From Bacillus australimaris (GTDB taxonomy: Bacteria > Bacillota > Bacilli > Bacillales > Bacillaceae), in NCBI RefSeq assembly GCF_001307105.1, contig NZ_LGYN01000027.1:62001-126000 (forward strand): a stretch of DNA of 64,000 nucleotides, given 5' to 3'. The notes under the pieces were generated by a model. It was given only the letters and a program-made list of their open reading frames with translations. It ran no database searches and was not told the origin of the DNA. Made by a program: the position numbers and the translations under genes. Positions within the stretch are counted from its first letter, which is position 1; each line of letters starts with the position of its first letter. Positions 1-8,915 of this stretch are shown piece after piece.

Positions 1-1
1 T

Positions 2-448
2 CAAATGAAAAAAGATGTACAACTCAAACAGCTGACATTGGAGCAAGACCTGCCAATCCTTGAACAGTTCGCAGAAAAACGTCAAACGGGCTCAATGACG
101 CTGAACGCTGAGGATCATGGCAGCTTATTGATGTTTTATTTTACATTAGTATGGCCAGATGCCATTTTTTATATTGAAACGCTAGATACCATTGTGCTGA
201 TGAATGAAGAAAATGAAACGATGCATGTGTTTGATATGATCTCGCTTCAAACGCCAAATGTAGAAGAAGTTGTAGCAAGCATTGTGAAGGAAACGACAGA
301 AAAAGTGATTTTCTATTTTACGCCTGATACGTCAATTGATGGCTTACACGCGGTCACGACACCAAATGACGAGGATGCACTGTTTATTTACACAAAAAAA
401 GATTGGGCATTAGGCCACTTTATGTTTCCAATCACAGCGCACTGTTAA
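2..448 (+). CDS. C-terminal part of a protein, possibly GNAT acetyltransferase (truncated by window edge)
   Basis: The frame is open to the first base of the window, so the true start probably lies outside; the ATG at position 5 has no visible ribosome binding site. The remaining 147 residues alternate hydrophobic strands and acidic loops and end in FPITAHC, a tail reminiscent of the C-terminal half of GNAT N-acetyltransferases. No acetyl-CoA binding motif is visible in this part, so the family assignment is tentative. It converges on yhdB across a shared terminator. Confidence 0.5.
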   Translation, partial: QMKKDVQLKQLTLEQDLPILEQFAEKRQTGSMTLNAEDHGSLLMFYFTLVWPDAIFYIETLDTIVLMNEENETMHVFDMISLQTPNVEEVVASIVKETTEKVIFYFTPDTSIDGLHAVTTPNDEDALFIYTKKDWALGHFMFPITAHC

Positions 449-456
449 AGGTATGT

Positions 457-481
457 AAAAAGGCTGAAAATCAGCCTTTTT
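457..481. terminator. bidirectional terminator
   Basis: Perfect 11-bp inverted repeat AAAAAGGCTGA / TCAGCCTTTTT with a 3-nt loop between two convergent genes; A-tract and T-tract let it serve both strands. Confidence 0.85.
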
Positions 482-483
482 CT

Positions 484-732
484 TTATGTGTACATCGGTT
501 GTGAATAAACTTCAGCAGCAGCAGCTTCAGAGGCGTGGTCAATGTACTGCAGGAGTCCATATAAACATTTTTCAACATCTGCATCGTTCCGGTTAAATTG
601 ATACGCATGTAAGAAATGCTCAATACGTTTCGAGAGCAAGTCATCTTGCGTACGTACCATAAGAATAAGTAAATTATCCCATTGCGAGCGATGCGTATAA
701 TAAAGTGCTTTATCATAATCCGCCACATTCAT
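484..732 (-). CDS. yhdB: YhdB-like small conserved protein
   Basis: 82 residues beginning MNVADYDKALYYTHRS. I recognise it as the B. subtilis YhdB type, a small protein of unknown function. The start at 732 was chosen because AAGGAGAAGG lies just upstream; a longer frame to 765 would begin before this ribosome binding site. It is followed on the same chromosome arm by yhdC, as in B. subtilis, which supports the synteny assignment. Confidence 0.8.
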   Translation of the reverse strand: MNVADYDKALYYTHRSQWDNLLILMVRTQDDLLSKRIEHFLHAYQFNRNDADVEKCLYGLLQYIDHASEAAAAEVYSQPMYT

Positions 733-923
733 TAAACCTTCTCCTTTCCCTTGAGAAGTCCTCATTAGTTTGCTCGGATCATATCGACTTTTTCAGGGGA
801 AATGTTGGTGCCTGCATCAATCGTGTACCGGGAATTATAGGCTGAATAAATGCTTCATGTATGAAAAAGGACTGGCCAGCAAAACCTAAACAAAATATAG
901 ATGAAAGTGAGATCAGTGATATC

Positions 924-1244
924 ATGCAGCCGAAATTGTGGATGCTTTTTACAGCAGGAATGGTTTTGCTTGGCAGTTTGATGAACCATCCTGCATCAAA
1001 GGCAGCGGGGCAGCCGCTTGAAAATTGGGAAAGACTTGCATACACTGCCTTGCAAGATGAATATGAAGGTGCCGCTTTAAACGATTATCATTACATCGGC
1101 CGTACACAAGTGAATGATGAGCAGACAAAAGATGTGTTTCGCGTGACCGTAAAAGAAGGCTCAACTCACTTTGCTGCACATGCAGAAATTTATTTTCATC
1201 CGGTGACCGGTCATTTGATTAGTATTAACGTGTTCCGGCTATAA
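924..1244 (+). CDS. yhdC: YhdC-like secreted or membrane-anchored protein
   Basis: 106 residues. The start at 924 (MQPKLWMLFTAGMVLLG) puts a hydrophobic signal-peptide-like segment at the N-terminus, followed by a predicted mature part with aromatic residues and the pattern DVFRVTVKEG, of the DUF3889 kind. An in-frame ATG at 861 exists, but neither start has a strong Shine-Dalgarno sequence; 924 gives the usual family length (about 107). Function is unknown. It converges on the catalase gene. Confidence 0.7.
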   Translation: MQPKLWMLFTAGMVLLGSLMNHPASKAAGQPLENWERLAYTALQDEYEGAALNDYHYIGRTQVNDEQTKDVFRVTVKEGSTHFAAHAEIYFHPVTGHLISINVFRL

Positions 1245-1263
1245 AAAACACTCAAGTACTTAA

Positions 1264-1317
1264 GCTGAAAACAAAAAAAGGGCTAAAATCAAGATCATTT
1301 TAGCCCTTTGTCCAACA
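1264..1317. repeat. partial copy of an intergenic repeat; hairpin serves as terminator between yhdC and the catalase gene
   Basis: Contains the perfect inverted repeat AAAGGGCTAAAAT / ATTTTAGCCCTTT with loop CAAGATC. About 50 bp, from GCTGAAAA through the hairpin to GTCCAACA, match in order (with a few substitutions and one insertion) the reverse complement of the left part of the 175-bp element at 56071-56245. The rest of that element is absent here, so this is either a decayed copy or the part retained as a bidirectional terminator. Confidence 0.65.
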
Positions 1318-1347
1318 TTTTAATTAGAAACGTTCATTACGATAAAA

Positions 1348-2823
1348 TTACTTCATGCTTCCTTGAAGATAAGCGCGAATATCCACACCAAGTGAATCCG
1401 CCAAACGTTGTCCGTAATCTTCATCAGCACGATAGAAGTTGCAGATTGCAAGTAATTTTGTTTTGTCATTTACATCTTTCAGATCAGCTGTTAGGTTTTT
1501 AATCAATGCTTGTTTCTCTTCCTCAGAGTAGCTTCGATATCTTTCCCCAGCTTGTTTGAAATCGTTCGGTTTTTCAATTTTTTGTCTCACGATACGGTCG
1601 CCGTGAAGAACTGGCTCACTTTCTTTGTAGTGAGGGTTTTCTTTTGGCTGATCGTCATAACGGTTTGGTTCATAGTTAATATGACCGCTTGGGCGAGTCG
1701 TTGTCATAAAGCCATCCTGCTGGTTATTGTGTACAGGTGCATAAGGGCAGTTCACCGGAATGCGCATGTAGTTCGCACCAAGACGGTGGCGCTGTGTATC
1801 AGGATATGAGAACAGACGACCTTGAAGCAGTTTATCTTCAGATGCTTCAATTCCTGGAACAAGTGCACTTGGTGTGAAAGCAGATTGTTCTGTTTCAGCA
1901 AAGAAATTTTCAGGATTGCGGTTGAGTGTCATACGTCCTACTTTTTGAAGCGGGTAATCTTCTTCGCTCCACGTCTTTGTTGGATCACATGGATCATAAT
2001 CAAGTTCATCATAGTCGCTAAGCGGCATAATCTGAACATATAAGTCCCATGCTGGGTAGTTGCCTTTTTCAATACGGTCATATAAATCTCTAGTCGCATG
2101 CTGGAAATCATTTGCTTGAATTTCAGCTGCTTCTTCCATCGATAAATTGCGAATACCTTCTGATGGTCTCCAGTGATATTTCACATATTTTGTTTCGCCG
2201 TATTTGTTGACCCATCTAAATGTATGCACACCAGAACCGCGCATTTCAGCGTAGTTCGCAGGGATTCCTTCGTCAGAGAAGAGCCATGTGAGCATATGAG
2301 TGGATTCAGGTGTTAAGGTCATAAAATCCCAATAACGGTCAGGATCTTGAATATTGGTTACAGGATCTGGTTTGAGAGAGTGAACCATATCAGGGAATTT
2401 CAATGCATCACGAATAAAGAAGATCGGCAGGTTGTTACCAACTAGATCATAGTTGCCTTCTTCTGTATAAAATTTGACAGCAAAGCCGCGCGGGTCACGC
2501 AATGTTTCAGGTGAACCTTTAGGATGAATAACCGTTGAGAAGCGAACAAAAACGTCTGTTTGTTTCCCTGCTTCACTTAAGAAGGCTGCTTTTGTATGCT
2601 TCTCCATGCTATTTTCTACTTCAAACACACCGTAAGCGCCGGCGCCTCTTGCATGAACGACACGTTCTGGAATACGTTCACGATCAAAGTGTGCAAGTTT
2701 TTCAATCAAATGGTAATCATCAAGAAAGGAAGGTCCACGGTGACCAGCTGTTCTTGAGTTTTGGTTATCGCCAACAGGCACACCTTGGTTCGTTGTCAAA
2801 TTTTTATGATTTGAATTTGTCAT
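1348..2823 (-). CDS. katX2: haem catalase, KatX2 type
   Basis: 491-residue small-subunit (clade 3) catalase that disproportionates hydrogen peroxide in the cytoplasm. Distal catalytic His57 lies in ERVVHARGAG, the distal Asn pair 130/131 in DLVGNNLPIFF, and the proximal haem Tyr340 in RLFSYPDTQRHRLG. Sequence features (VRFSTVIHPKGS, YAEMRGSGVH) differ from B. subtilis KatA and fit the KatX2 that serves as the vegetative catalase in B. pumilus; the symbol rests on that recollection. AGGAGGAG precedes the ATG by 6 nt. The promoter carries a PerR box, implying peroxide induction. In B. subtilis this spot holds lytF instead. Confidence 0.9.
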   Translation of the reverse strand: MTNSNHKNLTTNQGVPVGDNQNSRTAGHRGPSFLDDYHLIEKLAHFDRERIPERVVHARGAGAYGVFEVENSMEKHTKAAFLSEAGKQTDVFVRFSTVIHPKGSPETLRDPRGFAVKFYTEEGNYDLVGNNLPIFFIRDALKFPDMVHSLKPDPVTNIQDPDRYWDFMTLTPESTHMLTWLFSDEGIPANYAEMRGSGVHTFRWVNKYGETKYVKYHWRPSEGIRNLSMEEAAEIQANDFQHATRDLYDRIEKGNYPAWDLYVQIMPLSDYDELDYDPCDPTKTWSEEDYPLQKVGRMTLNRNPENFFAETEQSAFTPSALVPGIEASEDKLLQGRLFSYPDTQRHRLGANYMRIPVNCPYAPVHNNQQDGFMTTTRPSGHINYEPNRYDDQPKENPHYKESEPVLHGDRIVRQKIEKPNDFKQAGERYRSYSEEEKQALIKNLTADLKDVNDKTKLLAICNFYRADEDYGQRLADSLGVDIRAYLQGSMK

Positions 2824-2876
2824 TCTTTTCTCCTCCTGTAAACAAAAAAGTGTTTTCTAGCAATCTATATACCCTA

Positions 2877-2904
2877 ATTATATTGAATCAAACATGATAG
2901 TCAA
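2877..2904 (-). promoter_or_regulatory. SigA-type promoter of katX2
   Basis: On the minus strand TTGACT (2899-2904), 16-nt spacer, then TATAAT (2877-2882), about 50 nt upstream of the catalase start. Confidence 0.8.
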
Positions 2905-2911
2905 TATTTAT

Positions 2912-2926
2912 TTATAATAATTTTAA
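2912..2926. promoter_or_regulatory. PerR box
   Basis: TTATAATAATTTTAA matches the Per-box consensus TTATAATNATTATAA at all but one position and lies directly upstream of the -35 of the katX2 promoter. PerR is the peroxide-sensing Fur-family repressor, so derepression by H2O2 is inferred. Confidence 0.75.
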
Positions 2927-2956
2927 ATAAATTATTATTACAAGAAGGTAAAGAAA

Positions 2957-2985
2957 AAGACGAAAGAATCATATTCTTTCGTCTT
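2957..2985 (-). terminator. terminator of nsrR
   Basis: 13-bp perfect inverted repeat AAGACGAAAGAAT / ATTCTTTCGTCTT with 3-nt loop, T-tract on the minus strand; it touches the nsrR stop codon. Confidence 0.8.
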
Positions 2986-3415
2986 AAAGCAGGAGCTCTC
3001 TGAGAGCATCTTTGTTTTGTGTTAAATCTTTTAGTGTGTATTGGTCAAGAACGCCTAAATAAGCAGTGAGTGCTTCATGAAGTACATGCTTTAATGAACA
3101 AATCGGGGAGATGATGCAGCTGTTTTTCTTAGGATCAAAGCATTCAACCATGACTAAATCATCCTCTGTATAACGGACAACCTCGCCAATATTAATGCTT
3201 TCTGGGCTTTTCCCAAGCCTAATCCCGCCATTTCTTCCACGGATCGTTTCCACATATCCACGTTTTCCAAGATGATAAATCACCTTCGTCAGATGATTTT
3301 TTGAAATGCGATATACATCGGCGATCTGCTGAATATTTGACAGTTCATTGTTTTCTCTTGACGCTAAATAAATGAGTACCCTTAATGAGAAATCTGTATA
3401 ATTCGTAAGTTTCAT
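2984..3415 (-). CDS. nsrR: nitric-oxide-sensing repressor NsrR (Rrf2 family)
   Basis: 143 residues with an N-terminal winged helix (MKLTNYTDFSLRVLIYLA) and the three iron-sulfur ligands Cys92, Cys100 and Cys106 in ECFDPKKNSC...C, matching NsrR spacing. NsrR holds a [4Fe-4S] cluster that NO destroys, relieving repression of hmp and nitrate/nitrite genes. AGAGG precedes the ATG. Here it is transcribed divergently from hmp, its classical target, over a 183-bp gap carrying NsrR-like palindromes; in B. subtilis the two genes are far apart. Confidence 0.93.
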   Translation of the reverse strand: MKLTNYTDFSLRVLIYLASRENNELSNIQQIADVYRISKNHLTKVIYHLGKRGYVETIRGRNGGIRLGKSPESINIGEVVRYTEDDLVMVECFDPKKNSCIISPICSLKHVLHEALTAYLGVLDQYTLKDLTQNKDALRELLL

Positions 3416-3510
3416 TTTGACAACCTCTAAACCTAATAGAGTTTTGTATCATCGTAACACATTTTAGACAAAAACTGTTCGATAAAGTGTGAAATGTGAC
3501 AACATTTAAA

Positions 3511-3527
3511 ACATGTATTGTAAATAT
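3511..3527. promoter_or_regulatory. candidate NsrR operator 1
   Basis: ACATGTATTGTAAATAT closely resembles the Bacillus NsrR site pattern ATGTATTTTAAATAT. It lies in the nsrR-hmp intergenic region. Confidence 0.5.
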
Positions 3528-3557
3528 TGCTTTTAGAGACTGTCTTCCATTACGATA

Positions 3558-3580
3558 AAGATGTATTTAAAATACTTCTT
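3558..3580. promoter_or_regulatory. candidate NsrR operator 2
   Basis: Near-perfect dyad: left arm AAGATGTATTT, right arm (reverse complement) AAGAAGTATTT, 10 of 11 identical. It lies just upstream of the hmp ribosome binding site, where a bound repressor would block transcription. Confidence 0.55.
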
Positions 3581-3598
3581 TTGAAAGAAGGAATAACG

Positions 3599-4798
3599 AT
3601 GTTATCTAAAGACCAATTGAATGCGATTAAAAAATCAGCCCCTTTACTAAAAGCCGAGGGAACCAAACTTGTGACTGTTTTTTATCAAAATATGATTCGC
3701 CAGCATCCAGAGCTACTCAATCAATTTAATAAAACAAATCTTATGAACGGAAGTCAGCCAGAGGCACTTGCTGCCACACTATATCAAGCTGCATTGCATA
3801 TCGATCGATTAGAGGAATTGCTTCCTGCGGTTAAACAAATTGCCCATAAGCATGTGAGTGTCATGGTCAAAAAAGAGCAGTATCCAATTGTGGGATATCA
3901 TCTGATTGAAGCTATGAAAGACGTATTTGGTTTAACAGAAGAAGATGACACCTTATTAGCTTGGAAATCTGCATATGACATCATTGCGAATATTTTCATC
4001 ACCATAGAAGCAGACATGATGGATAAAAATGTGAAAGAAACAGGCGGATGGGCAGATGTGAAACCGTTTGTGATAAAGAAAAAGTTACAAGAATCTCCAT
4101 CGCTTATCTCCTTTTATTTAGTACCAGAAGATGAATCAGAGCTGCCGATGTATGAAGCAGGCCAATATATTACGGTTCAGGCAGATATGCCGGGTGAAGC
4201 ATATATGTGCAGCAGACAATACAGTTTATCAGATCAGCATCATCCATCTTATTACCGCATTACGGTTAAGCGCGATGGTCATGTGTCCACTTTTTTGCAT
4301 GATGAAATGGAAGAAGGGGACGTTCTTCAAGTGAGTATGCCGCAGGGGATGTTCTGTTTACAAAAAAACACAAATGAGCCTGTTTATTTCATCAGTGCTG
4401 GGTCTGGTGTTACACCAATGATCGGTTTAATGAAAACAGCAGCTCAAAACAGCCTTCCATTTACAATGATTCATGCAGATCGAATAGAGGATGTGACCGC
4501 TTTTGAAAAGGAGTTTGAAAGCGTTCTAACAGCAGCTTCTCATGGGCGCATAATCCTATGTAACGAACAATTAGCACAGCCAGGTAAAGGTGAGCTTGTT
4601 GAAAAGGCAGCTTCCCGCATTGATCTTCCATTCCTTCAATCGATGATCGGAGAAGGGAAAGGCCAATTTTATTTATGCGGTTCCCCGGTGTTTACAAAGG
4701 AGATCATTCATATTTTAAAAGAGCTGGGAATTCCAGCACAGAATATTCATTTCGAAGCATTCGGCGGGCAATCTACGAAAGAAATGGAAGTCGTCTAA
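3599..4798 (+). CDS. hmp: flavohaemoglobin, nitric oxide dioxygenase
   Basis: 399 residues, the usual Hmp length, counted from the ATG at 3599 preceded by GAAAGAAGGA; an upstream in-frame start at 3527 would lie inside the operator region. Globin domain at about 1-140 with B10 Tyr29, E7 Gln53 and proximal His85; FAD-binding reductase domain with RQYSLSD near 205; NAD domain with GSGVTPMIG. It converts NO and O2 to nitrate using NAD(P)H. Being divergent from nsrR gives a compact NO-response module. Confidence 0.95.
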   Translation: MLSKDQLNAIKKSAPLLKAEGTKLVTVFYQNMIRQHPELLNQFNKTNLMNGSQPEALAATLYQAALHIDRLEELLPAVKQIAHKHVSVMVKKEQYPIVGYHLIEAMKDVFGLTEEDDTLLAWKSAYDIIANIFITIEADMMDKNVKETGGWADVKPFVIKKKLQESPSLISFYLVPEDESELPMYEAGQYITVQADMPGEAYMCSRQYSLSDQHHPSYYRITVKRDGHVSTFLHDEMEEGDVLQVSMPQGMFCLQKNTNEPVYFISAGSGVTPMIGLMKTAAQNSLPFTMIHADRIEDVTAFEKEFESVLTAASHGRIILCNEQLAQPGKGELVEKAASRIDLPFLQSMIGEGKGQFYLCGSPVFTKEIIHILKELGIPAQNIHFEAFGGQSTKEMEVV

Positions 4799-4874
4799 AC
4801 GATTGGCGGAACATCATGTTTTTTTACATACGCTCATATAGTAGGGATAAGTCCGATGAGGAGGGATGGTTTCC

Positions 4875-6290
4875 TTGAGCGTATCTGAAAAACGTCTTTT
4901 ACAAAGAGCCATTGATGAAATTACAGAAATTGCAGAAGGATTTGGTCTAGATTTTTATCCGATGAGGTATGAAATCTGTCCCGCGGAAATTATTTATACG
5001 TTCGGTGCATACGGAATGCCAACGCGATTCAGCCACTGGAGCTTTGGAAAGCAATTTCATAAAATGAAGCTTCATTATGATTTAGGATTAAGCAAAATTT
5101 ATGAGCTGGTGATCAATTCAAATCCTTGCTATGCCTTTCTACTTGATAACAATTCGCTTGTTCAAAATAAATTAATTGTGGCTCATGTATTGGCACACTG
5201 TGATTTCTTCAAAAATAATTGCCGTTTCCAAAACACAAAACGAGATATGGTCGAAAGCATGTCAGCGGCGGCAGAGCGGATCAAAGAATATGAGCATATC
5301 CATGGAACAAAAGAAGTGGAATCCTTTTTAGACGCTGTATTGGCTCTTCAAGAGCATATTGATCCGTCTCTTGTTCGCTCAAAATTAAGCTGGAATATGG
5401 ACGATGAAGAAGAATATGAAGAAGATAAACCAAAACGTCAAACGCCGTATGATGATTTGTGGGGAATGGATGAGCCAAAGACGCGTGAGAAAAAGAAAAC
5501 CGTCAAGCAATTCCCGCCAAAGCCGGAAAAAGATATTTTACTCTTTATTGAGGCGCATTCCAGGGAGCTAGAGCCGTGGCAGCGGGATGTCCTCACCATG
5601 CTGAGAGAAGAAATGCTCTATTTTTGGCCGCAGCTGGAAACAAAGATTATGAATGAAGGCTGGGCATCGTATTGGCATCAGCGGATTATGCGAGAGCTTG
5701 ATTTGGATTCAAGTGAATCAATTGAATTTGCAAAATTAAATGCAGGTGTGGTGCAGCCATCTAAAACAGGGATCAATCCTTATTATTTAGGCTTGAAGAT
5801 TTTTGAAGATATCGAAGAGCGCTATGACAACCCTTGTGAAGAATTAAAAAAAGCAGGGGTCACAGAGGGATCTGGCCGCAGCAAAATGTTTGAAGTCAGA
5901 GAAATTGAATCAGATATTTCCTTTATTCGAAACTACTTAACGAAAGATCTTGTCATGAGAGAAGATTTGTACTTGTTTCAGAAGCAGGGGAGAGATTATA
6001 AAGTCATTGATAAAGAATGGAAGGCTGTTCGTGACCAGCTAGTCAGCATGAGGGTCAATGGCGGCTTTCCGTATTTGACGGTCATCGACGGCGACTATTT
6101 AAAAAATAATGAACTCTATATTAAACATTGGTATGAAGGCATTGAGCTCGATCTCAAATACTTAGAAAAAGTGCTTCCATATTTGTTTCAGCTGTGGGGG
6201 AGAAGTGTACACATCGAGTCAGTTCTTGAAGGAAAAGAAGTGATGTTTTCGTATGATGGAAAAGGCGTTCATAGGAAGTATCTGGCTTAA
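4875..6290 (+). CDS. spoVR: stage V sporulation protein R
   Basis: 471 residues from the TTG at 4875, which sits 9 nt after GAGGAGGG; an ATG at 4866 touches the Shine-Dalgarno and is less likely. Highly conserved SpoVR family blocks are visible: [40 protein letters not shown] and GGFPYLTV. SpoVR is needed for normal spore cortex formation; the molecular activity is not established. It sits convergent to phoA as in B. subtilis. Confidence 0.92.
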   Translation: MSVSEKRLLQRAIDEITEIAEGFGLDFYPMRYEICPAEIIYTFGAYGMPTRFSHWSFGKQFHKMKLHYDLGLSKIYELVINSNPCYAFLLDNNSLVQNKLIVAHVLAHCDFFKNNCRFQNTKRDMVESMSAAAERIKEYEHIHGTKEVESFLDAVLALQEHIDPSLVRSKLSWNMDDEEEYEEDKPKRQTPYDDLWGMDEPKTREKKKTVKQFPPKPEKDILLFIEAHSRELEPWQRDVLTMLREEMLYFWPQLETKIMNEGWASYWHQRIMRELDLDSSESIEFAKLNAGVVQPSKTGINPYYLGLKIFEDIEERYDNPCEELKKAGVTEGSGRSKMFEVREIESDISFIRNYLTKDLVMREDLYLFQKQGRDYKVIDKEWKAVRDQLVSMRVNGGFPYLTVIDGDYLKNNELYIKHWYEGIELDLKYLEKVLPYLFQLWGRSVHIESVLEGKEVMFSYDGKGVHRKYLA

Positions 6291-6298
6291 AAAAGACC

Positions 6299-6330
6299 AA
6301 AAAAGATGTCTCTTAGCAGACATCTTTTTT
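6299..6330. terminator. bidirectional terminator spoVR / phoA
   Basis: 13-bp perfect inverted repeat AAAAAAGATGTCT / AGACATCTTTTTT, 6-nt loop, between convergent genes. Confidence 0.85.
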
Positions 6331-6337
6331 GCCCGTT

Positions 6338-7702
6338 TTATTGGTTTTTCAGCAGCTTAAAAATATGTTTCGCTTGATCTGTGTTTTCCATGAGACCTTT
6401 TAGCTGCTGGCTTGTTGGTCCATATGCAAAGAATGGTACTTCATCACCTGTATGACCAGATGTGGTCCAGCCTGTATGTGATCTCGTGTTGATGATTTTT
6501 TCAATTGAATCATCAATTTGAACAGGATCTTTTGTTTCAGCTGCTTTTTGAATCGAAGCGATTTCCTCTTTTGTGAAATCAAGGTCGATGTATTGTTTGA
6601 GCGCAGTTTCAACCGTCATGCCGCCTGCTATTTTATTTGCAATAAAATCAGGTGTCTTTTTTGCTGCTTTGACAGGCTGATAATCCCAGCTGCCTGAACC
6701 ATCTGCTCCGAAGGAAAGTCCGCCAGTTGAATGATCAGCAGTAGTGATGACTAACGTATTTTTATCCTTTTTCGCAAAACGAATCGCTTCTTCAAATGCT
6801 TTCTCAAAATCCTTCATTTCGCTCATCGCACTGACAATATCATGATCATGTCCAGCCCAGTCAATTTGACTACCTTCGACCATCAGGAAAAATCCCTTTT
6901 TGTTTTTAGACAGCTGCTTGATAGCTGAAGATGTCATGTCTTGCAGGGAAGGTGTCGTTTTATCACGATCAATGGCTTTATCGAGACCTCCATCCGCAAA
7001 AATGCCCAGCACCTTTTGATTTTTGTTTTTTTGTAAAGCGTCTTTATTGGTGACATAATCATAACCTGCTTGCTTGAATTCCTTCGTCAGATCACGATCC
7101 TTCCGGACAAAATCGACGAGCCCTCCGCCAAGCATGACATCGACTGTATGCTGTTTTCCGATTTTCTCATCGAAGAAATCATCAGCGATGGCTGCGGTGT
7201 TTTTCCTAGACACATCGTGTGCGGCATACGCAGCAGGCGTGGCATTTGTTAATTCAGATGTCACGACAAGACCCGTAGACTTTCCTTTGCGTTTGGCTTC
7301 TTCTAAAACGGTTTTTAATTTTTTGCCGTTTTTATTTACGCCGATTGCATTGTTGTATGTCTTTTTACCAGTCGCCATGGCTGTACCAGCCGCTGCTGAA
7401 TCGGTGATGTTATTTTTAGAGTCGTCAGGGTATGTTTTATGCATGCCAGTGAGGTAAGGATCAAACACTGTTTGCTTTGAAAGGTCACCGTTGTGTTTAA
7501 ATGAGCGGTAAGTTGAAAGATAAGGTGTTCCCATGCCATCTCCAATCAGCACGATCACATTTTGCACGTCATTTTTTGGCTTCTTTTTAGCCTCAGCCTT
7601 GTCAGCTTGCCCAAATTCAATCCCTGAAAAAATGCCAATTGATAGCACAGATGCTGCTGCTACTGCAGCGATTTTCGTTTTCGAGCTTTTCAACACACTC
7701 AT
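6338..7702 (-). CDS. phoA: alkaline phosphatase (exported)
   Basis: 454 residues. N-terminal signal peptide (about 1-38, hydrophobic IAAVAAASVLSIGIF). Metal ligand Asp55 in LIGDGMG, nucleophile Ser102 in TDSAAAGTAMATG, metal ligands in TTADHSTGG and near HTGDEVPFF. It hydrolyses phosphomonoesters outside the membrane. Position between spoVR and lytE equals B. subtilis phoA. GAGGAGG lies upstream of the ATG. Control by PhoP is expected from the family; see the candidate repeats at 7785-7821. Confidence 0.92.
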   Translation of the reverse strand: MSVLKSSKTKIAAVAAASVLSIGIFSGIEFGQADKAEAKKKPKNDVQNVIVLIGDGMGTPYLSTYRSFKHNGDLSKQTVFDPYLTGMHKTYPDDSKNNITDSAAAGTAMATGKKTYNNAIGVNKNGKKLKTVLEEAKRKGKSTGLVVTSELTNATPAAYAAHDVSRKNTAAIADDFFDEKIGKQHTVDVMLGGGLVDFVRKDRDLTKEFKQAGYDYVTNKDALQKNKNQKVLGIFADGGLDKAIDRDKTTPSLQDMTSSAIKQLSKNKKGFFLMVEGSQIDWAGHDHDIVSAMSEMKDFEKAFEEAIRFAKKDKNTLVITTADHSTGGLSFGADGSGSWDYQPVKAAKKTPDFIANKIAGGMTVETALKQYIDLDFTKEEIASIQKAAETKDPVQIDDSIEKIINTRSHTGWTTSGHTGDEVPFFAYGPTSQQLKGLMENTDQAKHIFKLLKNQ

Positions 7703-7784
7703 TCATTTTGCCTCCTCATTGTTTATGTATCGCTCTTACGTTTACAATGGTAGAGCAGAATTGTGGATTCCTTTTTACAGGACC

Positions 7785-7821
7785 GTAAAGTTCACTTTAA
7801 AATTGTAAAGGTCCACTTTAC
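7785..7821. promoter_or_regulatory. tandem dyad motifs upstream of phoA, possible PhoP-binding region
   Basis: Two related dyads: GTAAAGTTCACTTTA (7785-7799) and GTAAAGGTCCACTTTAC (7805-7821). They contain TTTAC-type hexamers resembling Pho boxes but do not show a clean 11-bp periodicity. Confidence 0.35.
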
Positions 7822-7881
7822 ATAGAATGAACCAAAAAGAGAAATGAATGTATCATTTATCCATGACAAGATGCGATTTTT

Positions 7882-7898
7882 TGTCATGATTGTGTAAT
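7882..7898 (+). promoter_or_regulatory. candidate WalR box upstream of lytE
   Basis: TGTCAT-N5-TGTAAT matches the WalR direct repeat TGTWAH-N5-TGTWAH with one mismatch. About 20 nt downstream AACCC followed by CGAA (7941-7944) resembles a SigI promoter, the other known lytE input; that second call is weaker. Confidence 0.45.
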
Positions 7899-8055
7899 AA
7901 AAATGAAATAAAAAGAACCCTAAAAAAAAATAAATTTTGCCGAATTAATAAGCATAATGTCGTAGGAAGTCAAGACTATTTCTTCTGGTATTCGATCCTT
8001 ATAATAGTAAGTAGATAAAAATTCGGATCACGATTGATACATACAGGAGGAACAG

Positions 8056-8877
8056 ATGAAAAAACAATTGATCACAGCTGCAAGTGCAGTTCTACTTGGG
8101 ACGACATTATTTGCTGGAGCTGCCTCAGCACAATCAGTAAAGGTTCAAAAAGGTGACTCTCTTTCTGTTTTAGCGAAAAGATACAAAACAACCGTCAGCA
8201 AGATTAAATCAGACAACAAGCTGAAATCTAACGTGATTTATGTTGGACAAACCTTAAAAGTGAATGGCACTGCCTTGAAAAAAGCATCAAAAACAACAAC
8301 AAAAGTAAAAGCGGCTTCATCAACAGCCACTTATAAAGTTGTCAAAGGTGATACATTATCTAAGATTGGCAAAAAGTACGGAATGACTGTGAAACAACTA
8401 AAATCGTTAAATAAACTCAAATCAGACGTCATTAAAGTTGGGCAAAAGCTAAAGGTGAAAAAGACATCTAAAGTGAAGACAACACCTGTCAAAGAAAAAA
8501 CGGTCTCTACTTCTTCCTTAAACACGTCTAAGCTTATATCGGATGCTAAAGCGCAGACTGGTACACCGTATAAGTGGGGTGGAACAACACCGAATGGCTT
8601 TGATTGCAGTGGATTTATGTGGTATATCATTAACAAACAAAAAAAGATTTCAAGACAGACAACTGAAGGTTTCTGGGGATCGATGAAAAGTGTATCAACA
8701 CCAAAAGTTGGAGATTTTGTCTTCTTTACAACGTATAAATCGGGCCCATCTCACATGGGTGTCTACATTGGAAACAACAAGTTCATCCATGCTGGTTCTG
8801 ATGGTGTAACGATCAGTGATATGACTTCAAGCTATTGGAAGCCGATTTATCTTGGAGCAAAAACATTTGTGAACTAA
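8056..8877 (+). CDS. lytE: D,L-endopeptidase LytE (LysM + NlpC/P60)
   Basis: 273 residues: signal peptide 1-25 ending ASA, LysM at about 27-69 and 92-135, a Lys/Thr/Ser-rich linker, then an NlpC/P60 domain with catalytic Cys184 (FDCSGFMWY) and His233 (GPSHMGVYIG). It cleaves the D-Glu-m-DAP bond of stem peptides during lateral wall growth. Position after phoA matches lytE; B. subtilis LytE has three LysM repeats, this one two. AGGAGG lies 7 nt before the ATG. Confidence 0.88.
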   Translation: MKKQLITAASAVLLGTTLFAGAASAQSVKVQKGDSLSVLAKRYKTTVSKIKSDNKLKSNVIYVGQTLKVNGTALKKASKTTTKVKAASSTATYKVVKGDTLSKIGKKYGMTVKQLKSLNKLKSDVIKVGQKLKVKKTSKVKTTPVKEKTVSTSSLNTSKLISDAKAQTGTPYKWGGTTPNGFDCSGFMWYIINKQKKISRQTTEGFWGSMKSVSTPKVGDFVFFTTYKSGPSHMGVYIGNNKFIHAGSDGVTISDMTSSYWKPIYLGAKTFVN

Positions 8878-8885
8878 TTTATTTT

Positions 8886-8915
8886 AAGAGACTGCGATGA
8901 AGCAGTCTCTTTTTT
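8886..8915 (+). terminator. terminator of lytE
   Basis: 10-bp perfect inverted repeat AAGAGACTGC / GCAGTCTCTT, 6-nt loop, followed by T-tract. Confidence 0.85.
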
